This document shows positions 1 through 7,626 of a stretch of 14,253 nt of DNA, in pieces. The stretch is from an uncultured Prevotellaceae bacterium (GTDB lineage: Bacteria > Bacteroidota > Bacteroidia > Bacteroidales > Bacteroidaceae). The stretch covers positions 1 through 14,253 of the forward strand of contig CALAVF010000251.1 in assembly GCA_937892315.1 (NCBI GenBank). Direction: 5' to 3'. Within the stretch, counting starts at the first letter, position 1, and every line of letters begins with the position of its first letter. The notes under the pieces are model-generated. The model searched no databases. It had not been told where the DNA came from and was given only the letters and a program-made list of their open reading frames with translations. Position numbers and translations under genes: made by a program.

Positions 1-2
1 AG

Positions 3-1499
3 ACGTGGCGGCAATGCGAGGGGCTGTGTATGTCGAACAGGTCGAGCCAGATTCCGCTGAAGTTGTACATCTTCCTGAAGGACAGGGGGTATCTGGCGGA
101 AAGGCTGGTGAAGACTGCCGAGACGAAGGAGATGGAGGTGGAGGCTGTGCCGCCGATGCCGAAGTTGCCGCCTGTGTTCAGACAGTATGTGAATGCGGCT
201 CCGCCTGACTTCAAGTTGCCTACGGTGGTGGCTCTGCTGCCGATTCTGGGCACGCTGACGAGCCACCTGAGGGCGAAGTATTTTGACGACACGGTGCAGA
301 GCACGGAGTTTATCAGTCTGCTGTTTGCTCCGCCTTCGAGCGGCAAGAGTTTCATCAAGCGGCTGTCGGTGCTGCTGGAGAACCTGAGGGACAGGGATGT
401 GCTGGCGAACGCGAGGGAGGAGATGTATGCGCGGAAGGAGCGTCGGAAGGGTGCGAACGACAGGGGGGATGAGCAGCCGAGGGTGAGCGTGAGGATTGTG
501 AAGCCGCTGATTTCGGTGCCTGAACTGCTGACGAAGATGCGGAACAATGAGGGGCATCACATGTATATCGAGGCGGAGGAACTGGACACGTTCAACAAGG
601 GCAACAAGGGTGCTGGCGGCGACAAGAGCGACTTGTGGCGTGTGACGTGGGACAACGGATGGTATGGGCAATACTACAAGAGCGTGAACACGTTCAAGGG
701 CGAGGTGCAGATGTTCTTGAACCTCCTCTTCACGGGCACGCAGGACCAGGTGGACAGGTTCTTCAAGAACGTGGAGGACGGGCTGGTGACGAGATTCTCG
801 GTGTGTCCGATTGAGAACCAGCAGTATGCGAAGTTTGTGCCGTGGAAGAAGTTCTCGAAGCAGGACGAACAGCAGGTGCGGAACATCTTGGCTCGGCTGG
901 AGGTGAAGAACTACAAGGTGCCGCTGAGGTTTGACAAGCGGGAACTCATCGATGTGAAGGAGGATGAGTTTGACGAGGTGGTGCCTTGGCAGTATGAGTT
1001 TCAGCCGCTGGAGGAGGCAGACATGTCGTTTCTGTATGAGCCTCTGCTGGACTTTCTGGAGGAGGAGCGTCTGAAGGCGGTGAGCGAGGTGAACCCTGCG
1101 AGGGATGTGTTCAGGCGGCGTGCGGCTGTGAAGGGTTTCAGGCTGGGTCTGCTCTGCTACGGGTTGTACAAGGAGGTGGGGAAGCGTGAGCGTGCCGTCA
1201 TCACGGACTTTGTGAAGTGGTTCTGCCGTGCGGACTTGAGGAACTCGCTGCTGCAGTTTGGGAAGCGGTATAATGACTTGCAGGAGGTGGCGAACCGAGA
1301 GCGGAGCGGAATCAGGGCGGAGAGCATTTATCACTCGCTGCCGACGGAGTTCACTCGGGCGGATGTGAGGCTGCGTCTGCAGAGGGCGTTCATGAAGAGT
1401 CCTGCACGAAAAATCATCTCGATTTGGCTGACGAACAAGTTGATCAGGAAGGTGGGTGTGGACATGTATCAAAAGACTTCCTCCGACTCCCCCTCGTAA
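3..1499 (+). CDS. DUF3987-type P-loop ATPase of a mobile or accessory module, 5' partial
   Basis: The frame is open from base 3 with no stop upstream of the first ATG (base 30), so the gene very probably starts outside the window; 498 residues are visible. Numbering from the ATG at 30, a Walker A-like PPSSGKSF lies at residues 101-108. An acidic MYIEAEELDTF near 173-183 looks like Walker B, followed by SDLWRVTWDNG and FLNLLFTGTQ, and then GLVTRFSVCP, which may carry an arginine finger. This order resembles DUF3987 proteins, which in Bacteroidetes often carry an N-terminal primase- or VirE-like domain; that part would be beyond the edge. Such proteins are common in accessory or integrated DNA, but their role is not established here. 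The codons are strongly G-ending. The last residues (SSDSPS) are encoded by a palindromic intergenic-type repeat that contains the stop. The family call is by motif recognition only. Confidence 0.72.
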   Translation, partial: TWRQCEGLCMSNRSSQIPLKLYIFLKDRGYLAERLVKTAETKEMEVEAVPPMPKLPPVFRQYVNAAPPDFKLPTVVALLPILGTLTSHLRAKYFDDTVQSTEFISLLFAPPSSGKSFIKRLSVLLENLRDRDVLANAREEMYARKERRKGANDRGDEQPRVSVRIVKPLISVPELLTKMRNNEGHHMYIEAEELDTFNKGNKGAGGDKSDLWRVTWDNGWYGQYYKSVNTFKGEVQMFLNLLFTGTQDQVDRFFKNVEDGLVTRFSVCPIENQQYAKFVPWKKFSKQDEQQVRNILARLEVKNYKVPLRFDKRELIDVKEDEFDEVVPWQYEFQPLEEADMSFLYEPLLDFLEEERLKAVSEVNPARDVFRRRAAVKGFRLGLLCYGLYKEVGKRERAVITDFVKWFCRADLRNSLLQFGKRYNDLQEVANRERSGIRAESIYHSLPTEFTRADVRLRLQRAFMKSPARKIISIWLTNKLIRKVGVDMYQKTSSDSPS

Positions 1500-1519
1500 G
1501 GGGGGGGAGCCACGGGGGG
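1483..1519. repeat. GC-rich palindromic repeat spanning the stop codon of the DUF3987-type gene
   Basis: CTCCCCCT (1487-1494) faces AGGGGG...GAG (1499-1509) across a loop of about four bases that includes part of the TAA stop at 1497-1499. A second G run (ACGGGGGGAAC) follows at 1512-1522. As RNA it would form a short, very stable C/G stem. Intergenic elements of the style 'CTCCCCCT...AGGGGG' recur in many Bacteroidetes genomes as far as I recall; I cannot count copies here. It lacks a following T-run, so it is not a classical intrinsic terminator on the plus strand. Confidence 0.6.
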
Positions 1520-1573
1520 AACTCAAAAACTTAAAAACTCAAAAAAACTTACGAACTTAAAAACTTAAAAAAA
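1520..1573. repeat. 8-bp tandem repeat AACTYAAA in front of the 1576 gene
   Basis: Units AACTCAAA or AACTTAAA occur in register at 1520-1527, 1528-1535, 1536-1543, 1554-1561 and 1562-1569, with one divergent spacer unit at 1544-1553. The array runs up to the ATG at 1576 and forms the A-rich translation initiation region of that gene. Slippage in copy number would change the distance and A content upstream of the start. Confidence 0.7.
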
Positions 1574-1575
1574 CT

Positions 1576-2061
1576 ATGTTACACGTACATGTATTGAGAT
1601 TGTCGGGCGACAATGTGTCCACGCTGGGTAAGATGTGGATTGAGGGTGAGCCGATGTTCCGTTGCAAGACGGAGGAGAAGCCGTTGCAGGAGTTTGCCCA
1701 CCTGCAGAAGTTGAAGTGTGCCCTGCCTGATGGCGACTATGTGGGTTGCATCAAGATGGTGGGGAGGTTTTGCACGCTGGGAATCCTGAAGGGTGGTTTC
1801 TACTCGATGGCGAGGTTTGGGGATGCTCCGCTGGGGTCGATGCCGCTGGGGTCGGTGAGGATGTTCTCGAACAGGGCTGACACGAAGGAACTGCTGTCGG
1901 AGTATCTGTTTCAGATGATGGCGAAGGGCTTCACGAGCCAGCCTCGTCCGAAGCGGGGTGACATTCAGATTCACATTCGGACGGACAAGGACTTTGAGTA
2001 CACTCCAAGGGAGGAGGAAAAGGATGGGTATGACTTCAATCTGGACGATGATTATGTGTAG
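1576..2061 (+). CDS. Uncharacterised 161-residue protein
   Basis: I do not recognise this gene with confidence. It has no signal peptide or membrane segment. The N-terminal half (LRLSGDNVSTLGKMWIEGE, then LPDGDYVGC near residue 52) has the look of the DUF5675 type of small phage- or module-associated protein: a 'TIGKLYIDG' strand, a Leu-Glu-Asp-like segment and a GDY turn. The match is loose and the usual C-terminal 'EGCILVG' motif is not clear. The C-terminus is acidic (EEEKDGYDFNLDDDYV). The plus-strand reading is preferred over the overlapping antisense frame because it shares the strong G-ending codon bias of the gene upstream and starts directly after an A-rich leader. It lies 76 bases after the DUF3987-type gene and could belong to the same accessory module. 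The ATG at 1576 is the first in frame. Confidence 0.6.
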   Translation: MLHVHVLRLSGDNVSTLGKMWIEGEPMFRCKTEEKPLQEFAHLQKLKCALPDGDYVGCIKMVGRFCTLGILKGGFYSMARFGDAPLGSMPLGSVRMFSNRADTKELLSEYLFQMMAKGFTSQPRPKRGDIQIHIRTDKDFEYTPREEEKDGYDFNLDDDYV

Positions 2062-2108
2062 ATGCGATTGACTACCTGGGTGTGTTGCCAAGAAGGTGCA
2101 AGGTGTGA

Positions 2109-2148
2109 TTTTGTCCTTTTGTCCTTTTGTCCTTTTGTCTTTTTGTGA
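2109..2148. repeat. 8-bp tandem repeat TTTTGTCC, about five copies
   Basis: Units at 2109-2116, 2117-2124 and 2125-2132 are identical (TTTTGTCC). Those at 2133-2140 (TTTTGTCT) and 2141-2148 (TTTTGTGA) diverge. The array lies about 50 bases upstream of the promoter -33 box. TTTG is the -33 element of Bacteroidetes promoters, so the array also presents several such boxes in series. Confidence 0.75.
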
Positions 2149-2195
2149 CTTTTTTGCTTTTCTTGTGCTGGAAAAGTGAAAAAAGGGGCGTTTTA

Positions 2196-2227
2196 TTTGG
2201 TGCTGTGTGATTTTTGTGTTATCTTTG
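2196..2227 (+). promoter_or_regulatory. Bacteroidetes-type promoter for the rimP-nusA-infB block
   Basis: TTTG at 2196-2199 is followed after exactly 20 bases by TATCTTTG at 2220-2227, which fits the Bacteroides consensus TTTG / TAnnTTTG recognised by the primary sigma factor of this phylum. Transcription should start at about 2231-2234, giving a leader of roughly 90 bases before the rimP ATG at 2324. It is the best promoter match I see in the window and sits where a strong housekeeping operon begins. Confidence 0.72.
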
Positions 2228-2241
2228 CAGCGAAATTGAAT

Positions 2242-2267
2242 GAGGGGACTGAAAAGTTCCCTCTTTT
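2242..2267 (+). promoter_or_regulatory. Leader hairpin with GAAA loop and T-run (possible attenuator)
   Basis: GAGGGGACT (2242-2250) pairs with AGTTCCCTC (2255-2263), nine pairs including one G-U, closed by the GNRA tetraloop GAAA at 2251-2254 and followed by TTTT and then GATTCTTT. It begins about ten bases after the predicted start site. It has the form of an intrinsic terminator, so it may attenuate the operon. It may equally be a 5' stabilising hairpin, or stop read-through from the upstream gene. Confidence 0.5.
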
Positions 2268-2323
2268 GATTCTTTGGAGAGAATGTAATTTTTTTGGTTT
2301 AGATACATATTACAGATTTTTTT

Positions 2324-2791
2324 ATGATTGACAAGAACAAAGTGAGGGACTTGGCTAACGAGTGGCTGGAAGGCAAGGAGTATTTCTTGGTGGATGCCTC
2401 GGTGGATGCCGACAATAAAATCACTGTGGAGATTGACCACAAGGATGGTGTATGGATTGAGGACTGCTGCGAACTGAGCCGCTTCATCGAGGAGCACTTC
2501 GACCGCGACGTGGAGGACTTCGAACTGGAGGTGGGCTCGGCTGGTATCGGTCAGCCTTTCAAGGTGCTGCAGCAGTACATCAACTCGGTGGGCTATGACG
2601 TGGAGGTGCTGACGGCTGAGGGGAAGAAGATGGAGGGCTGCCTGAAGTGTGCCGACGAGCAGGGCTTTGTGGTGACGGTGCAGGAGAAGCAGCGGCTGGA
2701 GGGCAAGAAGCGTCCGCAGATGGTGGAGGTGGATAAGGCCTTCGGCTATGGGGATGTGAAGTGGGTGAAGAGCATCATTGATTTTAAGTAG
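2324..2791 (+). CDS. rimP: Ribosome maturation factor RimP
   Basis: RimP binds the free 30S subunit and is needed for its late maturation. The 155-residue length fits the family. The N-terminal alpha/beta domain holds ITVEIDHKDGVWIEDCCELSR (split here by the usual turn near residue 41), and residues 67-80 (ELEVGSAGIGQPFK) correspond to the family motif 'LEVSSPGLDRPLK'. The C-terminal beta-barrel domain includes the GCLKCADEQGFVV strand region. The start at 2324 is preceded by an A/T-rich leader without a Shine-Dalgarno site, normal for Bacteroidetes. It is the first gene of the block, 24 bases before nusA, the same order as in many bacteria (rimP-nusA-infB), which supports the call. Confidence 0.93.
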   Translation: MIDKNKVRDLANEWLEGKEYFLVDASVDADNKITVEIDHKDGVWIEDCCELSRFIEEHFDRDVEDFELEVGSAGIGQPFKVLQQYINSVGYDVEVLTAEGKKMEGCLKCADEQGFVVTVQEKQRLEGKKRPQMVEVDKAFGYGDVKWVKSIIDFK

Positions 2792-2815
2792 GAGAAAAAT
2801 TAAAAAACGAAGATA

Positions 2816-4078
2816 ATGGCAAAGAAAAATCCAGAACGTGTGAACTTGATTGACACCTTTAAGGACTTCAAGGAAACGAAGAACATTGACAGGACAACGC
2901 TGGTCAGTGTGATTGAGGACAGTTTTCGCAGTGTGCTGCAGAAGACGTATGGCTCTGACGAGAATTTTGACGTGATTGTGAACCCTGACAAGGGTGACTT
3001 TGAGATTTACCGCAACCGTGTGGTGGTGGAGGATGGTGCCGTGCAGAACGACAACGCTGAAATCAGCCTGACGGATGCCCAGAAGATAGACGCGGACTAT
3101 GAGGTGGGCGAAGAGGTGAGCGAGCGTGTGGAGTTTGCGAAGTTTGGCAGACGTGCCATCCTGACGCTGCGTCAGACGATGGCGAGCAAGATTCTGGACC
3201 TGGAGCATGACAACCTGTACAACAAGTATGTGGACAAGGTGGGTCAGATTGTGAGCGGCGAGGTGTACCAGATTTGGAAGCGTGAGATGCTGCTGCTGGA
3301 CGACGAGGGCAATGAGTTGCTGCTGCCGAAGAGCGAGCAGATTCCTGGCGACTTCTTCCGCAAGGGCGAGGCTGCCCGTGCGGTGGTGCTGAGGGTGGAC
3401 AACCTGAACAACAACCCGAAGATTATCCTTTCGCGTACTTCGCCAGAGTTCCTGAAGCGTCTGCTGGAGCAGGAGGTGCCTGAGATTAACGATGGTCTCA
3501 TCACGGTGCAGCGTATTGCCCGCATTCCTGGCGAAAGGGCGAAGATTGCGGTGGAGAGTTACCACGAGCGTATCGACCCTGTGGGTGCCTGTGTGGGTGT
3601 GAAGGGTAGCCGTATTCACGGCATCGTGCGTGAGTTGCACAACGAGAATATCGACGTGATCAATTACACGAGCAACATCAAGTTGTTCATTCAGCGTTCG
3701 TTGAGTCCTGCGGCGGTGTCTTCCATCACGCTGGACGAGGAGAAGAAGAAGGCTGAGGTGTATTTGCAGCCTGACCAGGTGAGTCTTGCCATCGGTAAGA
3801 ATGGCGACAACATCAAGTTGGCAAGTATGCTGACGGGTTACACGATTGACGTGTTCCGTGAGTTGAACGGCGAAGAGCCTGACGAGGAGGACATCTATCT
3901 GGATGAGTTCAAGGATGAAATCGAGCCTTGGATTATCGAGGCTATCAAGGGCATCGGTCTGGAGACCGCCAAGAGTGTGCTGGGTGCACCTCGTGCGATG
4001 CTGGTGGAGAAGGCTGACCTTGAGGAAGACACGGTGGACGAGGTGCTCCGTGTTCTGAAAGCAGAATTTGAAGAATAA
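2816..4078 (+). CDS. nusA: Transcription termination/antitermination factor NusA
   Basis: NusA binds RNA polymerase and nascent RNA and modulates pausing, termination and antitermination. The 420 residues show the expected order. The polymerase-binding N-terminal domain is about 1-130 ([17 protein letters not shown] at 110-126). The S1 domain is about 140-208 ([11 protein letters not shown]). KH1 carries GVKGSR at 261-266 and KH2 carries GKNGDN at 327-332. An acidic linker ([13 protein letters not shown]) leads to a short helix-hairpin-helix-like tail near 372-418 ([15 protein letters not shown]). This is shorter than the E. coli protein, which has two acidic repeats at its C-terminus. The start at 2816 follows an A-rich stretch. 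It is co-directional with rimP and infB and is probably regulated through the shared leader. Confidence 0.97.
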   Translation: MAKKNPERVNLIDTFKDFKETKNIDRTTLVSVIEDSFRSVLQKTYGSDENFDVIVNPDKGDFEIYRNRVVVEDGAVQNDNAEISLTDAQKIDADYEVGEEVSERVEFAKFGRRAILTLRQTMASKILDLEHDNLYNKYVDKVGQIVSGEVYQIWKREMLLLDDEGNELLLPKSEQIPGDFFRKGEAARAVVLRVDNLNNNPKIILSRTSPEFLKRLLEQEVPEINDGLITVQRIARIPGERAKIAVESYHERIDPVGACVGVKGSRIHGIVRELHNENIDVINYTSNIKLFIQRSLSPAAVSSITLDEEKKKAEVYLQPDQVSLAIGKNGDNIKLASMLTGYTIDVFRELNGEEPDEEDIYLDEFKDEIEPWIIEAIKGIGLETAKSVLGAPRAMLVEKADLEEDTVDEVLRVLKAEFEE

Positions 4079-4082
4079 GTTC

Positions 4083-4110
4083 ATGTACATGTACATGGTT
4101 AATGGTACAT
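4083..4110. repeat. GTACAT palindrome between nusA and infB
   Basis: ATGTACATGTACAT (4083-4096) is a perfect 14-base palindrome, followed by ATGGTTAATGGTACAT. Related GTACAT-bearing sequence occurs in the sufB-sufC gap (9074-9105). The element contributes the out-of-family upstream ATG at 4102 in the infB frame. Confidence 0.55.
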
Positions 4111-4119
4111 AAAAAAAGT

Positions 4120-7047
4120 ATGGCAGTAAGACTGAACAAGGCATTAAAGGAACTGAATGTGGGAATCAACACCGTGGCTGAATTCCTGCAAAAGAAGGGT
4201 GCCGCATTGCAAGATGCGACGCCGAATGCGAAAATCACGGACGAACAGTATGACCTGCTGGTGAAGGAGTTTGGTGAGGACATGAAGAAGAATGCCGTCA
4301 CGAAACAGCAGATTCAAACACAAAAGGAAAAGGAACAGCAGGGGAAGATGGAGCGTCAACAGGCTCTTCGAGAGGAGAGAGAACGCCTTGAACGTGAACG
4401 GAAGGCTAAGAAGCCTCAACTGAAGATTGTCGGCAACATCAACGACCTGAACAAACCTGCCAAGAAGGAGGAACCAGCCGTGGTGGTGGAGGAGGCTCCG
4501 AAACAAGAGGAGGAGAAGCCCGTAGTGGCGGAAACGCCAGCCCCACAGGTGGATACGCCGAAGCAGGAGGATGCTCCCGTCGCTGAGGAGCCGCAGCAGC
4601 CAGTCGAGGAGGTGAAGCCTGCCGCCGTGGTGGACGAGGCTCCTGAAGAGCCTGTGCAGAAACCTGCCGAACGGGCTCCTGCGGCCAAGAAGAAAAAGCA
4701 GAGCCCTGCCGACCGCTTGAAGCAGGACGAGAATGGTGTGTATCATCTGGAGGCTCCCGACGAGGCGGGTGTGCAGTTCAAGCAGGTGGGTTTCATCGAC
4801 CTGTCGAGCCTGAACAGCAAGACGCGTCCCGACCGCAAGAGCAAGGCTGAACGCCGCAAGGAGCACAAGCAGCAGGCTCAGCAGCAGGCTGCCACCGCTC
4901 AGGGCGGCACTGGTGCCCAGCAGGGTCAGGGCGAGCAGGGTTCTGGCAAGAAGAAAAAGCGTAACCGCATCAACACGAACAAGGTGGACATTGACGCGGC
5001 TGCCAAGCAGAACAGCGGCCAGAAGCCTGGCAAGCATCAGGGTGGTGCTCAGCCTAATCAGCAGAAGAACCAACAGGCTCAGCAGCAGGCTCATGGCAAG
5101 AAGAAGAACAAGAAGCAGAAGCAGCCTCTGAAGCCGGTGGAACTGAGCGAGGAGGAAGTGGCAAAGCAGGTGAAGGAGACGTTGGCTCGCCTCACAGCCA
5201 AGCAGGAGAAGAAGGGCGTGAAGTACCGCAAGGACAAGCGTCAGGCTATCCACGAGCGTATGGTGGAAGAGGAAGCAGCCGAGAATGCAGAGAGCAAGGT
5301 GCTGAAACTGACTGAGTTCGTGACTGCCAACGAACTTGCCACGATGATGGATGTGCCTGTGACGAAGGTCATCGGAACCTGTATGTCTATCGGCATGATG
5401 GTGAGCATCAATCAGCGTCTGGACGCCGAGACCATCAACATCGTTGCCGAAGAGTTTGGCTACACGACCACGTATGTGTCTGAGGAAGTATCTCATGCCA
5501 TCGAAGAAGTGGCTGACAAGGAGGAAGACCTGGTGCGTCGTGCTCCTATCATCACGGTGATGGGTCACGTTGACCACGGTAAGACTTCGCTGCTCGACTA
5601 TATCCGCAACACGAACGTGATTGCGGGCGAGGCAGGTGGTATCACGCAGCACATCGGTGCCTACAACGTGAAGATGAAGGACGGTCGCCGCATCACTTTC
5701 CTCGACACGCCGGGTCACGAGGCGTTCACCGCCATGCGTGCCCGTGGTGCGAAGGTGACGGACATCGCCATCATCATCGTGGCTGCCGACGACGACATCA
5801 TGCCTCAGACGAAGGAGGCGATTGCTCACGCTCAGGCGGCAGGTGTGCCGATGGTGTTTGCGATCAACAAGATTGATAAGCCAGGAGCCAATCCTGACAA
5901 GATAAAGGAACAACTCGCCAATATGAACCTGCTGGTGGAGGAGTGGGGCGGCAAGTATCAGAGTCAGGACATCAGTGCCAAGAAGGGCATCGGTGTGGAA
6001 GAACTGATGGATAAGGTGCTGCTCGAAGCCGAGATGCTCGACCTGAAGGCAAACCCCGACCGCAAGGCGACTGGCTCGGTGATTGAGTCAACGCTCGACA
6101 AGGGTCGTGGCTATGTGGCGACGGTGCTGGTGCAGAACGGTACGCTGCATCAGGGCGACATCGTGCTGGCAGGTACTCACTACGGCCGTGTGAAGGCGAT
6201 GTTCAACGAACGTGGTCAACGCATTCAGCAGGCACTCCCTGCCGAACCAGCCGTGATTCTGGGCCTGAACGGTGCTCCGACTGCCGGCGACACCTTCCAC
6301 GTGATGGAGACGGAGCAGGAGGCTCGCGACATCTGCAACAAGCGTGAGCAACTGAAGCGTGAGCAGGGTCTTCGCACCCAGACACGTCTGACGCTCGACG
6401 AGTTGGGCAGACGTATCGCTCTGGGCGACTTCAAGGAGTTGAACCTTGTGGTGAAGGGCGACGTGGACGGCTCTATCGAGGCTCTGTCCGACTCGCTCAT
6501 CAAACTCTCGACGGAGAAGATTCAGGTCAATGTCATCCACAAGGCAGTGGGTCAAATCAGCGAGAACGATGTGGAGTTGGCACACGCTTCGGAGAACGTC
6601 ATCATCATTGGTTTCCAGGTGCGTCCATCGGCTGCCGCACGCCGCTTGGCAGAGCAGTATGGTGTGGACATTCGCCTCTACTCCATCATCTACGACGCCA
6701 TCGAAGAGGTGAAGGATGCGATGGAGGGCATGTTGGCTCCGACGCTGAAGGAGGAAGTCACGGCCGAGGTGGAAGTGCGTCAGGTTTACCGCATCACGAA
6801 GGTGGGCACCGTGGCAGGTTGCTGGGTGACGGAAGGCAAGGTGCATCGCTCGGACAAGATTCGTGTGATTCGCGACGGCATCGTTGTTCACACAGGCGAA
6901 ATTCTTGCCCTGAAACGCTTCAAGGACGACGTGAAGGAAGTGGGTCGCGATTTCGAATGCGGTATCTCTATCGTGAACTTCAACGATATTCGTGAAGGCG
7001 ACATGCTGGAGACATACACGGAAGTGGAAGTAAAGGCTAAATTGTAA
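4120..7047 (+). CDS. infB: Translation initiation factor IF-2
   Basis: IF-2 is the GTPase that brings initiator fMet-tRNA to the 30S subunit and promotes 70S joining. I choose the start at 4120, not the in-frame ATG at 4102: the protein then begins MAVRLNK, the usual Bacteroidetes N-terminus, after an A-rich initiation region, while the six extra residues come from a repeat element. Of 975 residues, about 1-50 are the first IF2N domain. About 60-390 are low-complexity Lys/Glu/Pro/Gln-rich linker with coiled-coil-like stretches (many AQQQ and KKKK runs). About 394-450 are the second IF2N domain. The G domain has G1 GHVDHGKT at 482-489, DTPGH at 529-533, NKID at 583-586 and SAKKG further on. 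Domains II, III and C2 (fMet-tRNA binding) follow to the end. Its stop abuts the cvpA ATG without a gap. Confidence 0.97.
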   Translation: MAVRLNKALKELNVGINTVAEFLQKKGAALQDATPNAKITDEQYDLLVKEFGEDMKKNAVTKQQIQTQKEKEQQGKMERQQALREERERLERERKAKKPQLKIVGNINDLNKPAKKEEPAVVVEEAPKQEEEKPVVAETPAPQVDTPKQEDAPVAEEPQQPVEEVKPAAVVDEAPEEPVQKPAERAPAAKKKKQSPADRLKQDENGVYHLEAPDEAGVQFKQVGFIDLSSLNSKTRPDRKSKAERRKEHKQQAQQQAATAQGGTGAQQGQGEQGSGKKKKRNRINTNKVDIDAAAKQNSGQKPGKHQGGAQPNQQKNQQAQQQAHGKKKNKKQKQPLKPVELSEEEVAKQVKETLARLTAKQEKKGVKYRKDKRQAIHERMVEEEAAENAESKVLKLTEFVTANELATMMDVPVTKVIGTCMSIGMMVSINQRLDAETINIVAEEFGYTTTYVSEEVSHAIEEVADKEEDLVRRAPIITVMGHVDHGKTSLLDYIRNTNVIAGEAGGITQHIGAYNVKMKDGRRITFLDTPGHEAFTAMRARGAKVTDIAIIIVAADDDIMPQTKEAIAHAQAAGVPMVFAINKIDKPGANPDKIKEQLANMNLLVEEWGGKYQSQDISAKKGIGVEELMDKVLLEAEMLDLKANPDRKATGSVIESTLDKGRGYVATVLVQNGTLHQGDIVLAGTHYGRVKAMFNERGQRIQQALPAEPAVILGLNGAPTAGDTFHVMETEQEARDICNKREQLKREQGLRTQTRLTLDELGRRIALGDFKELNLVVKGDVDGSIEALSDSLIKLSTEKIQVNVIHKAVGQISENDVELAHASENVIIIGFQVRPSAAARRLAEQYGVDIRLYSIIYDAIEEVKDAMEGMLAPTLKEEVTAEVEVRQVYRITKVGTVAGCWVTEGKVHRSDKIRVIRDGIVVHTGEILALKRFKDDVKEVGRDFECGISIVNFNDIREGDMLETYTEVEVKAKL

Positions 7048-7626
7048 ATGGAAATACTGATATGTTTTGTCCTCTTGATTGGAGCCATCATGGGCTTCAA
7101 TCAAGGGGCTTTCAAACAGATAGCACATTTTCTGGGCATCGCCTTGGGATTGCTCATCGCGGCAACGCTCTACCATCAGTTTGGTGACTTCTTGGCCGAC
7201 AAGACGGGAGCCAGCATCGGCTTCGGACGTGTCATCGCCTTTGTGGTCATCGTCATTGTGGTGCCGATCGCCTTGGGATGGATAGCCGCCTTCTTGACGG
7301 AGTTCTTCAAGAAGTTGAAACTCAACTTCCTCAATCGCATCATCGGTGCGGTGGTAGGCGTGGTGGGTTACGGCTTGATACTCAGCGTGGCGTTCAACCT
7401 GCTCGACTTCGTGGCGAGCAACGCAGGTTTCAAGCCCTATAAGTTGGATCGTCGGGTGCCGTTGTACTACACGATGAAGCACATCACCCAACCTGTCATT
7501 CCTGACATCCTGCTCGTGACGGACTCGACGGAGGTGGAGAGTGGCATGGAGCCGAAGTATGGCTTGAAACCTGTGGTGAACAAGGCAACAGAAAAGATTA
7601 TCCCATCGAAGAAAGAGCATGAGTGA
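7048..7626 (+). CDS. cvpA: CvpA family membrane protein
   Basis: The 192-residue protein has four predicted membrane segments (about 2-20, 25-45, 60-85 and 100-122) in its first two thirds and a charged cytosolic tail ending KKEHE. The CvpA pattern is clear in the first helix pair ([19 protein letters not shown]) and in the third and fourth helices ([38 protein letters not shown]). CvpA in E. coli is required for colicin V production and is linked to envelope stress; its molecular function is unsettled. It begins on the base after the infB stop and its end overlaps sufB by 8 bases, so translation is likely coupled on both sides. The same position between infB and the suf genes is, from memory, conserved in Bacteroides and Prevotella. 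Confidence 0.85.
   Translation: MEILICFVLLIGAIMGFNQGAFKQIAHFLGIALGLLIAATLYHQFGDFLADKTGASIGFGRVIAFVVIVIVVPIALGWIAAFLTEFFKKLKLNFLNRIIGAVVGVVGYGLILSVAFNLLDFVASNAGFKPYKLDRRVPLYYTMKHITQPVIPDILLVTDSTEVESGMEPKYGLKPVVNKATEKIIPSKKEHE

Noticed and set aside
1579..2091. 170-residue minus-strand alternative to the 1576 gene
   Set aside because: The plus-strand frame has the local codon bias, an A-rich leader and a plausible fold. The minus frame looks like an Arg/His/Leu-rich shadow. The choice is probable, not certain.
2157..2176. CTTTTC / GAAAAG inverted repeat as a terminator for the 1576 gene
   Set aside because: The stem is six A/T-rich pairs with an 8-base loop and no T-run after it, which is too weak to call.
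2219..4144. 641-residue open frame on the minus strand opposite rimP-nusA
   Set aside because: It is antisense to two unmistakable core genes, its translation is His/Leu/Arg-rich without domains, and it arises because G-ending codons remove stops on the opposite strand.
4144..5913. 589-residue minus-strand frame opposite infB
   Set aside because: It is low-complexity Leu/His/Arg translation of the Lys/Gln-rich infB linker read backwards.
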